Source: Phycisphaerales bacterium UBA2218 (GTDB taxonomy: Bacteria; Planctomycetota; Phycisphaerae; Sedimentisphaerales; Anaerobacaceae). Taken from it: a stretch of DNA of 31,414 nucleotides. Shown in pieces: positions 7,547 to 14,072 of the stretch (positions are counted from its first letter, which is position 1; each line of letters begins with the position of its first letter). Below the pieces are notes generated by a model. The model saw only the letters and a list, made by a program, of their open reading frames with translations, ran no database searches and was not told where the DNA came from. The DNA lies in assembly GCA_002327785.1 (NCBI GenBank), contig DCUI01000327.1:13328-44741 (forward strand), read 5' to 3'. A program made the position numbers and the translations under genes.

Positions 7547-8577
7547 CCGGGACTCCGCAGGCGCGCCTTCAGGCCGCACGACGCGCCAATCGGCACTTCT
7601 TTCAGCTTCGTGCAGCACTCAGAACGCCCCCCCCATTCCCCGTGGATTCCCGCTTTCGCGGCTTGACACGCCCAACTTGAGACTCCTCCCGAGATTGGGT
7701 TCGTTTCGCACGATTCTCCCTCTGCCGGCGCATCCGGAATGGGGCTGGAACGATGGAATGATGGAATAGGAGCCCGGGCGTCCCGCCCGTGGCTCTGACC
7801 CACGTGCTCAGTCCCCGTAGCATGGGCGTCCCGCCCATGATTCTGACCCACGTGCAGAGTCTCCGTGCCATTGGCGATGCCGGCAGGCGGTTCTGAACTC
7901 CCAAACGCGGCCTTTTGCGCCTGGACGCCCGGCGTTGCGTCTGCGCCAAACGAAGCCAATTCCGCCTTCGTTACGGACTCCTCACCCGTCGCAAGGTCCC
8001 CCTCCGAACGCGAGACCTCTTCCGGCCCGGCCGCCGCCGTGCGTGCTTGCCGCTCCCGGCGCAGTTCGGCCATCGTCCGGTACAGACTACTCTCGATTCG
8101 CCGTTCATACATCAGCAGCCGGTCCAGCACCCGCGCCCCGCCGAAATCCTCCACGACCACCTGGCCCAACGCGGCGTCCTCGTCGATCACGCCGCAAATG
8201 CCCCGATCCCACGCGCTCCCCTTGAGCTGCTTCCACTCTTCGAGCCGGGCGTCTAACAGCTCCGTCGGCTCCCCATCGTCCAGTGCCGCAAAGGCCGCGT
8301 TCTGGAGCCGTTCGGCTCGTAGCAGCCGCCAGGAGAGCCCGACGACCCGCTCTGCGAGCATCGTTTCCACCGCCCCGGCCGGCGACAACTCCTGGAGCAT
8401 CCCATCCCGGTAGAGCTCGAATTCCTCCGGGTCTTCCCCCGCGATGACCGCCTCCCGTGCCAAGAGGCCGTGCTTGAGGGCGTTCCGGGAGGCCCTTTCC
8501 TTGCCTTCCGGCGTACGCGGCCCCGTGGACTTCTGGGCGTTCAAACGATTGGCTTGGATCTGTGCAACGCTCGCCAT
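7351..8577 (-). CDS. Hypothetical protein with conserved N-terminal domain; C-terminus read through repeats and antisense to the phosphatase
   Basis: The open frame encodes 408 residues. Residues 1 to about 185 look like a real protein. They start with an Asn/Arg-rich block (QIQANRLNAQKSTGPRTPEG, then NALKHGLLARE) that I recall from many planctomycete and acidobacterial proteins of unknown function, followed by predicted helices rich in charged residues ending near ELRRERQ. A good Shine-Dalgarno (ggaggg) lies 6 bases before the ATG at 8577. After about residue 190 the composition changes. Residues about 235-270 are translated from GC hairpin repeats (HGRDAHA, then HGRDARA), and the CETNPI segment comes from another short repeat. 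The last 65 codons are antisense to the phosphatase gene. The functional protein probably ends before about 7990, with the rest a repeat-extended tail. Function unknown. Confidence 0.6.
   Translation of the reverse strand: MASVAQIQANRLNAQKSTGPRTPEGKERASRNALKHGLLAREAVIAGEDPEEFELYRDGMLQELSPAGAVETMLAERVVGLSWRLLRAERLQNAAFAALDDGEPTELLDARLEEWKQLKGSAWDRGICGVIDEDAALGQVVVEDFGGARVLDRLLMYERRIESSLYRTMAELRRERQARTAAAGPEEVSRSEGDLATGEESVTKAELASFGADATPGVQAQKAAFGSSEPPAGIANGTETLHVGQNHGRDAHATGTEHVGQSHGRDARAPIPSFHRSSPIPDAPAEGESCETNPISGGVSSWACQAAKAGIHGEWGGRSECCTKLKEVPIGASCGLKARLRSPGQWISRPTRVRSSTSAGSMSRVRASSVRRSTISVMGQSFKAINSSANRKPSLSCRRPTSSSAPSE
7691..7712 (-). repeat. Short dispersed repeat (AAACGAAnCCAAT type), copy on minus strand
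   Basis: Read on the minus strand: tgcgaaacgaacccaatctc. It matches tgcgccaaacgaagccaatt on the plus strand near 7945-7970 with two inserted bases and a few changes. The two copies are inverted about 250 bases apart and flank the hairpin repeats at 7775-7839. Here it encodes the CETNPI peptide inside the minus-strand ORF. Confidence 0.5.
7775..7868. repeat. Two tandem copies of a ~48-base unit, each carrying a perfect GC hairpin
   Basis: Copy A has the hairpin cgggcg-tcc-cgcccg (7775-7789) followed by a tail containing ctctgacccacgtg and ccgtag. Copy B has the hairpin catgggcg-tcc-cgcccatg (7821-7839) followed by a near-identical tail ending at about 7868. The copy B hairpin is the exact reverse complement of 11470-11488. 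Both copies lie inside the 3' part of the minus-strand ORF, where they encode HGRDARA and HGRDAHA. Confidence 0.75.
7945..7970 (+). repeat. Short dispersed repeat (AAACGAAnCCAAT type), copy on plus strand
   Basis: Plus-strand partner of the element at 7691-7712: tgcgccaaacgaagccaatt. See that entry. Confidence 0.5.
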
Positions 8578-8778
8578 GCTGAGCCCTCCGAATCTACGAC
8601 TTACGCTTCACGTCCTACGTTTCACGCTTCACCGCCCGAACCGGGCGACACGGACACGTATTATACCATACCAGTCTGAAAAGTTCCACAATAATACAAC
8701 AAACTACGTGGATATTTTCCGTCGCCCAAGCCCTGCTCCCGCCGGGACTAACGAAAGACCCCGAGAGAATCTCTGCTA

Positions 8779-8803
8779 CAGAGCACACCGAGGACACAGA
8801 GAA
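8779..8803 (-). repeat. Dispersed repeat fragment (ttctcYgtgtcctc type), copy 2
   Basis: The minus strand reads ttctctgtgtcctcggtgtg followed by ctctg. It is related to 4706-4730 on the plus strand at about 20 of 25 positions. Confidence 0.55.
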
Positions 8804-8967
8804 GGACTGTCCCAAAGAAGGCCGGAGGCAGTAGGCTGTAGGCGGGAGGAGGCGGACAGAAGGGACCGACGATCGGGCGACAGCGGTAGGGCGGGCTCCG
8901 CCCACCATCTTTCTGGATCAATAGGAGGTTTTCATCCGCCGATCACGGTCATAACCCCAGCGTGGCG

Positions 8968-9009
8968 AGGGCGTCCCGCCCTTGCGTCGCGAGGCCATCT
9001 TGGCCTCGC
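8968..9009. repeat. Pair of perfect hairpins of the GC-hairpin family
   Basis: First hairpin agggcg-tcc-cgccct (8968-8982); second has arms gcgaggcca (8989-8997) and tggcctcgc (9001-9009) around a tct centre. They share with the elements at 7775-7839 and 11422-11488 an inverted repeat interrupted by exactly three bases (tcc, gga or tct). No T-run follows, so they are not ordinary terminators. Confidence 0.7.
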
Positions 9010-9205
9010 TGGGCCACCGGTGCGTTTATCGCTTTACGGATACCGGCGGGGAGGTTGTCGACGTTCAGAGTACCGCCTTCAGGCGGCAAGACCGGTCCGA
9101 CCCGCTTAAACGCGGAACTCCGAACGCCAGACACGGCCGAGGCGGGCGGGCGGGCGGCGTTTACCGCTCATGTCATTGCGAGCCCGGCGCGGCAATCTTC
9201 TCCTG

Positions 9206-9329
9206 GGGGCCTCCTGGTACTCCACGCGATAAGCAGTCAAGGTAGGGGGCGGATAAGCTCTTTCCCAGCAAGGAGTTGCGCGAGTACGCAGAGAAAATGT
9301 ACCTGACACCTTTAGTTCTCCCGATCGGG
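9206..9329 (+). repeat. Direct repeat, copy 1 of a ~125-base segment with a conserved reading frame
   Basis: Matches 9494-9624; the last 50 bases (through atgtacctgacacctttag) are nearly identical. In one frame it reads GADKLFPSKELREYAEKMYL followed by TPLVL. Compared with copy 2 many differences fall at third codon positions without changing the residue (aag/aaa, ctc/ctt, ttg/tta, tac/tat), suggesting descent from protein-coding DNA. A TAG lies just upstream in this frame. Confidence 0.7.
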
Positions 9330-9493
9330 ACTTACACCAACGTCGTTGAAAATGCTCGCCAAGAAACAAGATGTTGCGGCTGTGTGGTACGGAGATAAAC
9401 CCTTGTGGGACAAGCAGATGCGTGGATGCGACCGGAAAGATGCCCGGCGGAACCGGTCCGCGTCCCCCCAACGCTTCTACGCGCCAGTCCGGC

Positions 9494-9624
9494 CGGGGCC
9501 TCCAGCATGGTACTCCAAGCGATGGACAGCCAAGGCAAGGGGGCGGAGAAACTTTTTTCCGACAAGGAGTTACGCGAGTATGCATGGAAAATGTACCTGA
9601 CACCTTTAGTTCTCCAGCATCGGG
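9494..9624 (+). repeat. Direct repeat, copy 2 of the ~125-base segment
   Basis: Begins 288 bases downstream of copy 1 in the same orientation. The matching frame reads GAEKLFSDKELREYAWKMYL followed by TPLVL. The sequence between the copies (9330-9493) does not repeat. No complete transposase or integrase is near. It may be two ends of a decayed insertion or a tandemly duplicated gene fragment. Confidence 0.7.
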
Positions 9625-9917
9625 CGTGCCTGCTCTCTCGGTGACTGCGTCCAGCGCAGCGTGGCGATGGTCTTCCCCGCCTTGGAGCAGACCAGAAGCA
9701 CATGTGAAATACGTAATTCGACCCCTGGCTTAGGAGGTCGCACACTTACCGCTCCTCTCCACGTTTTCCCCTTGCCCATCCTTTGCCCGATCGCAATAAT
9801 GTCCGATGAAGCTACCAAGAGAGAGTTGGAGCCCGAGGTAGGTTGGTAGACCGAAAGTCACCGTTGCCCGCCGGGTCGGGCTTCGTATGGTTGTGCGTCT
9901 GATATGCGGGAGCTATT

Positions 9918-10550
9918 ATGAAGCTTGTGGTAGGGATCCTCGTTTTCACGTGTGTGACGGCCATCACTATGCATCTTGTTGCGACAAAGAAGATCGACAC
10001 CAAATTGACCGTCATCCTCCTAACGTTCGCCATTGTGGCCGGCTTTGTGGCAGCAAACTATGACGTGGTCAAACGCCTGAAGTTTGGACATGAGGGGCTT
10101 GAGGTAGAGACGGCAATGCAGGAGATCACTGCTGTGAAATCCACTGCCTTGAGTGAGATTGATGCGGAGGTTAAGAGTCACAAGGAGTCAATTCGGCTCC
10201 TTATATCCACCGCTAATGAGACATCGGATAAGATCGAACAGCAGAGAAGAGGCGTGTCTGACCTCGTTGCCACAGCGACTGCTTTGCAGAAGAAAACCGA
10301 GGAGCAGAAGCAGGAGATATCCAAGCTCAATAAAGAGAGTCAGGCGGCCAAGCAGGAGATCGTGAAACTGAACGCTGCGGCGAGCGAGATCGCTTTGGTG
10401 CCGGGAACCGGGGGGACAATCACCTATTATAGCCATCCTCTGCCACGTTTATCCGACATTTGGACCGGCACAACTACCCAGTTCTTCTCGACCTCGCCAG
10501 ACTCGTCCGACAAAGCGGAACCGCCAACCACTTTGTCGCCGCTTCATTGA
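9918..10550 (+). CDS. Membrane-anchored coiled-coil protein, function unknown
   Basis: Protein of 210 residues. Two hydrophobic helices (about 2-20 and 29-47) form an N-terminal hairpin anchor. A short basic stretch follows, then KFGHEGLEVETAMQE and a long heptad-rich region (about 75-160) with many Lys, Glu and Gln that should form a coiled coil. The tail (about 165-210) is Pro/Ser/Thr rich and probably disordered. The ATG at 9918 has gggag 5 bases upstream. This layout resembles small phage or accessory proteins that tether coiled coils to the membrane, but I recognise no family. Codon use appears more AT-tolerant than that of the housekeeping neighbours, and it sits beside the repeat island, which would suit recent acquisition. 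Confidence 0.72.
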   Translation: MKLVVGILVFTCVTAITMHLVATKKIDTKLTVILLTFAIVAGFVAANYDVVKRLKFGHEGLEVETAMQEITAVKSTALSEIDAEVKSHKESIRLLISTANETSDKIEQQRRGVSDLVATATALQKKTEEQKQEISKLNKESQAAKQEIVKLNAAASEIALVPGTGGTITYYSHPLPRLSDIWTGTTTQFFSTSPDSSDKAEPPTTLSPLH

Positions 10551-10575
10551 GTATCACGAAATGGGTCGAGGGAAG

Positions 10576-10675
10576 CAAGGGGAAAAGGAAGGCATTAGAC
10601 CGGAGGCCATAGGCGCCTTCAGCCTAAAGTCTATAGCCTGCAGCCTTCGAGTCTCGTGCTTGAGATTTCCCCTTG
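10576..10675. repeat. Inverted repeat caaggggaaa / tttccccttg bounding ~100 bases
   Basis: Perfect 10-base arms at 10576-10585 and 10666-10675 enclose 80 bases that contain smaller inverted words (aggccataggcgccttcagcct). It lies between the convergent membrane-protein and thyX genes. It may be a small non-autonomous element or a bidirectional terminator; no T-run is present on either side. Confidence 0.45.
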
Positions 10676-10679
10676 TTCA

Positions 10680-11297
10680 TCACGCTGGGTCGGCGGCGAT
10701 GTCTTCAAAGCAGGCGGGGGCGTGCTCCTTGAGGATCGCCAGCATCTTTCCGCAGGCTTTGCGGATTTCCCACTGGGCTTTGGGCGACAGGCGGAGCTTG
10801 AAGATGTGACGCCACTCGCGGAAGTTCGCAGAGACCACGATCTCGCTGACGCAGGCGTTGGGCAGTACGAACCGGGCATCCTCCTTCCGCAGACCGCGAT
10901 CCCGCCACTTGCGGTACATCTCCTGGATGGTTCGCATGTCCCGGCGAAAATCCTCGACGTACTCGGCGGCAAGAGCCTCAGGCAGGACGTAGGCGAACTG
11001 ATCCTCATCGACGTACCGCTGCGACTGCTGCGAGACCGCCATAAGCCGATGACGGACGAGCTGGTGCGTCATGGCGCGGGAGCAGTTCCGCACGCGAAAC
11101 GTCACGTAGGCGTGCTCCAAGGGCGACTCGTGGCCCATGTTGATCAGGCGGCGGATGAAGCCGGCCTCCGAGTCGTCGTCCATGCGGTCGAAACTCAAGT
11201 AGCACGTCCGCCCGGCCTGCTCGATCACCTTCTCGGGATCGGGCGTGATCGCGACAAGCTCCACCTCCAACTGAGGCTGACGAACGTCTTGCTCCAT
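10680..11297 (-). CDS. thyX: FAD-dependent thymidylate synthase ThyX
   Basis: Makes dTMP from dUMP using methylenetetrahydrofolate, FAD and NADPH; the flavin alternative to ThyA. The protein has 205 residues. Seen: GHESPLEHAYVTF (55-67), the ThyX signature RHRx7S as RHRLMAVSQQS (82-92) followed by QRY, and NACVSEIVVSANFREWRHIFKLR with the conserved N-x-R-x-W-x-x-F pattern. ATG at 11297 was chosen because aggag (minus strand, 11307-11303) sits 5 bases upstream; a GTG two codons earlier overlaps that site. A possible -10 (TACAAT, minus strand, 11320-11315) is close upstream, with TTGACA at an over-long 21-base spacing. The next gene upstream on the same strand is the MTHFR fusion, which uses the same folate substrate. 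Confidence 0.96.
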   Translation of the reverse strand: MEQDVRQPQLEVELVAITPDPEKVIEQAGRTCYLSFDRMDDDSEAGFIRRLINMGHESPLEHAYVTFRVRNCSRAMTHQLVRHRLMAVSQQSQRYVDEDQFAYVLPEALAAEYVEDFRRDMRTIQEMYRKWRDRGLRKEDARFVLPNACVSEIVVSANFREWRHIFKLRLSPKAQWEIRKACGKMLAILKEHAPACFEDIAADPA

Positions 11298-11421
11298 GAA
11301 CACTCCTGACGACGATTGTACCCAGTTATTTCGGCTGGTGCTGTCAAAGCTGGAGGCCTTGGTTTGCAGTGTACCCGTAAGAGCCTGCCCTGAGGCTGCC
11401 GAAGGGGCATATCTTCCGTAG

Positions 11422-11488
11422 CACGGGCATCTTGCCCGTGGTCCTCACGGCCGGGACGGCCGTGCTACTCATGGGCGGGACGCCCATG
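11422..11488. repeat. Three consecutive perfect hairpins of the GC-hairpin family
   Basis: cacgggca-tct-tgcccgtg (11422-11440), cacggccg-gga-cggccgtg (11446-11464) and catgggcg-gga-cgcccatg (11470-11488), separated by 5-base spacers. Each has 8-base perfect arms around exactly three bases. The third is the exact reverse complement of 7821-7839. They lie between thyX and the methyltransferase/MTHFR gene in the 3' untranslated region of the latter. Confidence 0.8.
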
Positions 11489-11551
11489 TTACTAAAACGC
11501 CTTACGGCGTCACTACGAACGCGATTGCTCAACGGCGCTTCGCAAGTGTTC

Positions 11552-13417
11552 TCAGACACTGCCGATCTCCGCTTTGCCCAGGACCGCCAGGGCGGTCGTG
11601 ACGTTGCCGAAGGGGGCACTGACAGCGAAACCCGCGACGTGCGGGCGGATTTGCTCAACCAGCTCCTGCGCGATCTCGATGCCCAGGATGCGCCCCTGCT
11701 CCTTCGTCGTCGCCTGGCTCATGCGGTCCAGCAACCTCGCAGGGACTACGACGCCCGGGACTTCGTTGGCCATGAACTCGGCGTTCTTGAAGCTCGTGAA
11801 CGGCCAGATCCCCGCGATGATCGGAATTCGATACTCCTGCGTCGCATCGAGGAAACGAAGGAGGCAATCCGGGTCGAAGACGGGCTGGGTGATCGCGAAC
11901 TCAGCCCCGGCGAGGACTTTCTGCTTGAAGCGGTCGATCTCCCGCTCGAGGTCGGCCGCGACGGGGTTCGCCCCCACGCCAATGACCAGCGAGGTCGGCG
12001 GATCGATCCCGTTTCCGCCGATATCGACACCGCGATTGAGATTCCGCGCGACGCCCATCAGAGCGACGGAATCCATATCGAAGACGCCCGTGGCGCTGGG
12101 GTACTCACCCAACTTTGGCGGGTCCCCCGTAATGATCAGCAGGTTCCGCACGCCAATCGCGGAGGCCCCAAGGATGTCCGACTGCATGCCGATCAGGTTC
12201 CGGTCCCTGCAGCAGAAGTGCAGAATGGCCTCGATGCCAGCGTCCTGCTGAATCCTCACGGCGGTCACCAGAGGCGACAGGCGAGAGCTCGCCCGCGGGC
12301 CGTCGGGGATATTGATCGCATCGACGCCGGCCTCGGCGCACTGCCGGGCCTTGGCCAGGATGGCTGTCACGTCCACTCCTCGTGGCGGCGTGATCTCGAT
12401 CGTTGTCACGGTCTCGCCGGCCGCCAGTTTCGCCCCAAACCCGGACCTGCGGGCCAGCGGCTCCGGCGCCTTCAGAGCGGGTCTGGCGCCCTCGCGGGGC
12501 TCCGCTGCGATCGAGATCCGGGCATGGGTCGCCACCTTGCTGATCGAGCGGACCGCCCGAACGATCTCACGGATGTGGTCGGGTGTCGTACCACAGCAGC
12601 CGCCGATGATCCGAGCCCCCTTCTCATAGAATCGCTTGGCGTACTCGGCCATGTACTCGGGGGTGCATACGTAGAGCTGCCGCCCTTCGATCTGGCGGGG
12701 CATGCCGGCGTTCGGCTGCACGGCGATGGGCTTGTCCGTCACGCGCCGGACCAGTTCCAGGCTGCCGAGCATGCCGGAAGGGCCCACCGAGCAGTTCAGC
12801 CCCACGGCCGTCACCGCCTCTTCCCTGGCGATCTTCGCGATGGCCTGGTCGACCCGCTCACCATAGATCGTCTCACTGTTTTCGTTGACCGTCATCTGGG
12901 CGAGGATGGGGATCTCGCCGAGCCCGGCGACCGCTCCAATCGCAATCAGCAGCTCCTCGGCATTCGAGAAAGTCTCCAGGATCAGCAAGTCCACTCCTGC
13001 TTCGACCAGCGCTCTGCCCTGTTCCTCGAACATCTGCCCGGCCGCCTTCGGCGTTATCGGTCCATGCTCCGTCAATTCACAGCCCAGCGGCCCGACTGCG
13101 CCGGCCACCAGCGTGTCGCCCTTCGCCGCTTCCCTGGCAATGCAGGCCCCCGCCCGGTTGATTGCCCCGACCTCGCCCGCCAGACCGAACTTGGACAACT
13201 TCAGGCGGTTGGCCCCGAATGTATTGGTCTCAATGAAATCGGCGCCGGCCTCGATGTAACCGTCATGGACGATCCGAACCAGCCTCGGGTCAGCCACGTT
13301 CAACTCGTCAAAGCACCGGTTGAGAAAGACGCCGTGCTGATACAACATCGTCCCCATGGCCCCATCGCCGACGAGGACCCTCTCCACAACTCGTTTTTCG
13401 AAGGCAGATCGTTTCAA
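11552..13417 (-). CDS. Bifunctional homocysteine S-methyltransferase / methylenetetrahydrofolate reductase (YitJ type)
   Basis: Two fused enzymes, 621 residues from the chosen start. Residues about 10-290 form a homocysteine methyltransferase barrel: LVGDGAMGTML near the start, ETNTFGANR, and the zinc cysteines in GLNCSVGP and IGGCCGTTP. Residues about 320-615 form the MTHFR barrel: TTIEITPPRGVD, CRDRNLIGMQSDILGA (folate/FAD region) and LLIITGDPPK. No cobalamin-binding or reactivation domain of full MetH is present. The start is uncertain: TTG at 13417 gives LKRSAFEKRVVERVLVGDG, which fits family starts, while the open frame runs back to 13564 with no family similarity. Such fusions make 5-methyl-THF and feed methionine synthesis (family knowledge); the methyl donor used by the first domain is not predictable. 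Confidence 0.92.
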   Translation of the reverse strand: MKRSAFEKRVVERVLVGDGAMGTMLYQHGVFLNRCFDELNVADPRLVRIVHDGYIEAGADFIETNTFGANRLKLSKFGLAGEVGAINRAGACIAREAAKGDTLVAGAVGPLGCELTEHGPITPKAAGQMFEEQGRALVEAGVDLLILETFSNAEELLIAIGAVAGLGEIPILAQMTVNENSETIYGERVDQAIAKIAREEAVTAVGLNCSVGPSGMLGSLELVRRVTDKPIAVQPNAGMPRQIEGRQLYVCTPEYMAEYAKRFYEKGARIIGGCCGTTPDHIREIVRAVRSISKVATHARISIAAEPREGARPALKAPEPLARRSGFGAKLAAGETVTTIEITPPRGVDVTAILAKARQCAEAGVDAINIPDGPRASSRLSPLVTAVRIQQDAGIEAILHFCCRDRNLIGMQSDILGASAIGVRNLLIITGDPPKLGEYPSATGVFDMDSVALMGVARNLNRGVDIGGNGIDPPTSLVIGVGANPVAADLEREIDRFKQKVLAGAEFAITQPVFDPDCLLRFLDATQEYRIPIIAGIWPFTSFKNAEFMANEVPGVVVPARLLDRMSQATTKEQGRILGIEIAQELVEQIRPHVAGFAVSAPFGNVTTALAVLGKAEIGSV

Positions 13418-14071
13418 ATGCTCTGTTCCCCAATCAATGAATCGTTGCTGAAACACCCGGAAAAATAGCCGTAAGCGCACGCCGATGCAAACATTTTTGA
13501 GCCTGTCCGCCCGCGCAAACCAGACGAGGGTCCACTGCAACACGGTTCCTTTAAGGAACGGCATCGCATGGCTTTTCCAGGCCGCTCCCGGTCCGCACAG
13601 TCGCTACAGGCGATTCTATCGGTTTTATAGGACGATCCCGGGTTCAAGGCACGGAGCAGCCTTGGAAAGGTCCAGGTCCTGCCGACCGGCAGGGTCCGTG
13701 GAATCCAGAATGAGACGAAGCATCCATTTAAGGCAGCATAAGTATTGACTCGATAAAGGTTAATATGGTATACTTAGGGAATCCTGGCAAGAGCCGGAGT
13801 CTTGTACCCACGATGCTTCGATTGTATGCTCTATGTGGGAAAGTGCATTGTTGGCGGGAGGAAACGCCGTTTCTATGCCGTCGGAGGCGACGGCGGGCGG
13901 ATTGTCTTTCTGCATCGAGGAGGAAGGGCACAGATCGTTAGCCACGACAACGATATCGTTAGACATATCTCGAAGCTCGCCCTCTTGCCATCCAGCAACT
14001 GATGAGAACGCGTCACAGTCAGGGTGGGGCAGACTTGGAGGTGAGCGTTCGGGTGTTAAAGGAGCGGTGTG
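13418..14071. other. Divergent intergenic region, 654 bases
   Basis: Separates the minus-strand methyltransferase/MTHFR gene from the plus-strand lipoprotein gene. It contains a good sigma70-like promoter at 13745-13774 and a small uncertain ORF at 13833-14072. A palindrome cctgccg-ac-cggcagg is near 13677-13692. I looked for SAM-I and cobalamin riboswitch cores upstream of the methionine gene and recognise none. Confidence 0.6.
13745..13774 (+). promoter_or_regulatory. Sigma70-like promoter upstream of the DUF11 lipoprotein gene
   Basis: -35 TTGACT (13745-13750), 18-base spacer, -10 TATACT (13769-13774). It would start transcription near 13781, giving a leader of about 290 bases before the lipoprotein gene. 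Confidence 0.55.
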
Positions 14072-14072
14072 A
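13833..14072 (+). CDS. Possible small upstream ORF overlapping the lipoprotein start (TGATG)
   Basis: A 79-codon open frame that starts about 50 bases after the predicted transcription start and ends with a TGA sharing one base with the ATG of the lipoprotein gene (gTGATGa). That layout would suit translational coupling. The protein (MWESALLAGGNAVSM...) has no recognisable motif, no Shine-Dalgarno, and an unremarkable composition, so chance is quite likely. Confidence 0.22.
   Translation: MWESALLAGGNAVSMPSEATAGGLSFCIEEEGHRSLATTTISLDISRSSPSCHPATDENASQSGWGRLGGERSGVKGAV

Larger units (their letters stand above)
8578..9917. other. Repeat island without a convincing gene, 1340 bases
   Basis: No frame on either strand has a recognisable domain and a credible start. 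The region holds near-repeats of cttcacg/tttcacg (about 8600-8632), a dispersed repeat (8779-8803), two hairpins of the GC family (8968-9009), a hairpin ccgcct-tc-aggcgg (9073-9086), and a duplicated segment (9206-9329 and 9494-9624) whose reading frame is partly conserved. 9625-9917 shows no clear feature except the ribosome-binding site of the next gene. It looks like a landing zone for small repeats and decayed elements. Confidence 0.65.

Noticed and set aside
7775..7868. Possible CRISPR array from tandem units with palindromes
   Set aside because: Only two units; the spacer-like parts are themselves similar, and no cas gene is near.
11422..11488. Triple hairpin as a terminator for the methyltransferase/MTHFR gene
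   Set aside because: No T-run follows any of the stems on either strand and the same elements occur inside an ORF; a role in 3' end formation is possible but not supported.
11432..13468. 678-codon open frame on the plus strand
   Set aside because: It is antisense to the methyltransferase/MTHFR gene, whose protein carries all family motifs; the plus-strand product is Arg/Asp/His-rich with no domain. It is a GC-rich codon shadow.
13418..13760. SAM or cobalamin riboswitch upstream of the methyltransferase/MTHFR gene
   Set aside because: I could not find the conserved core words of either class on the minus strand.
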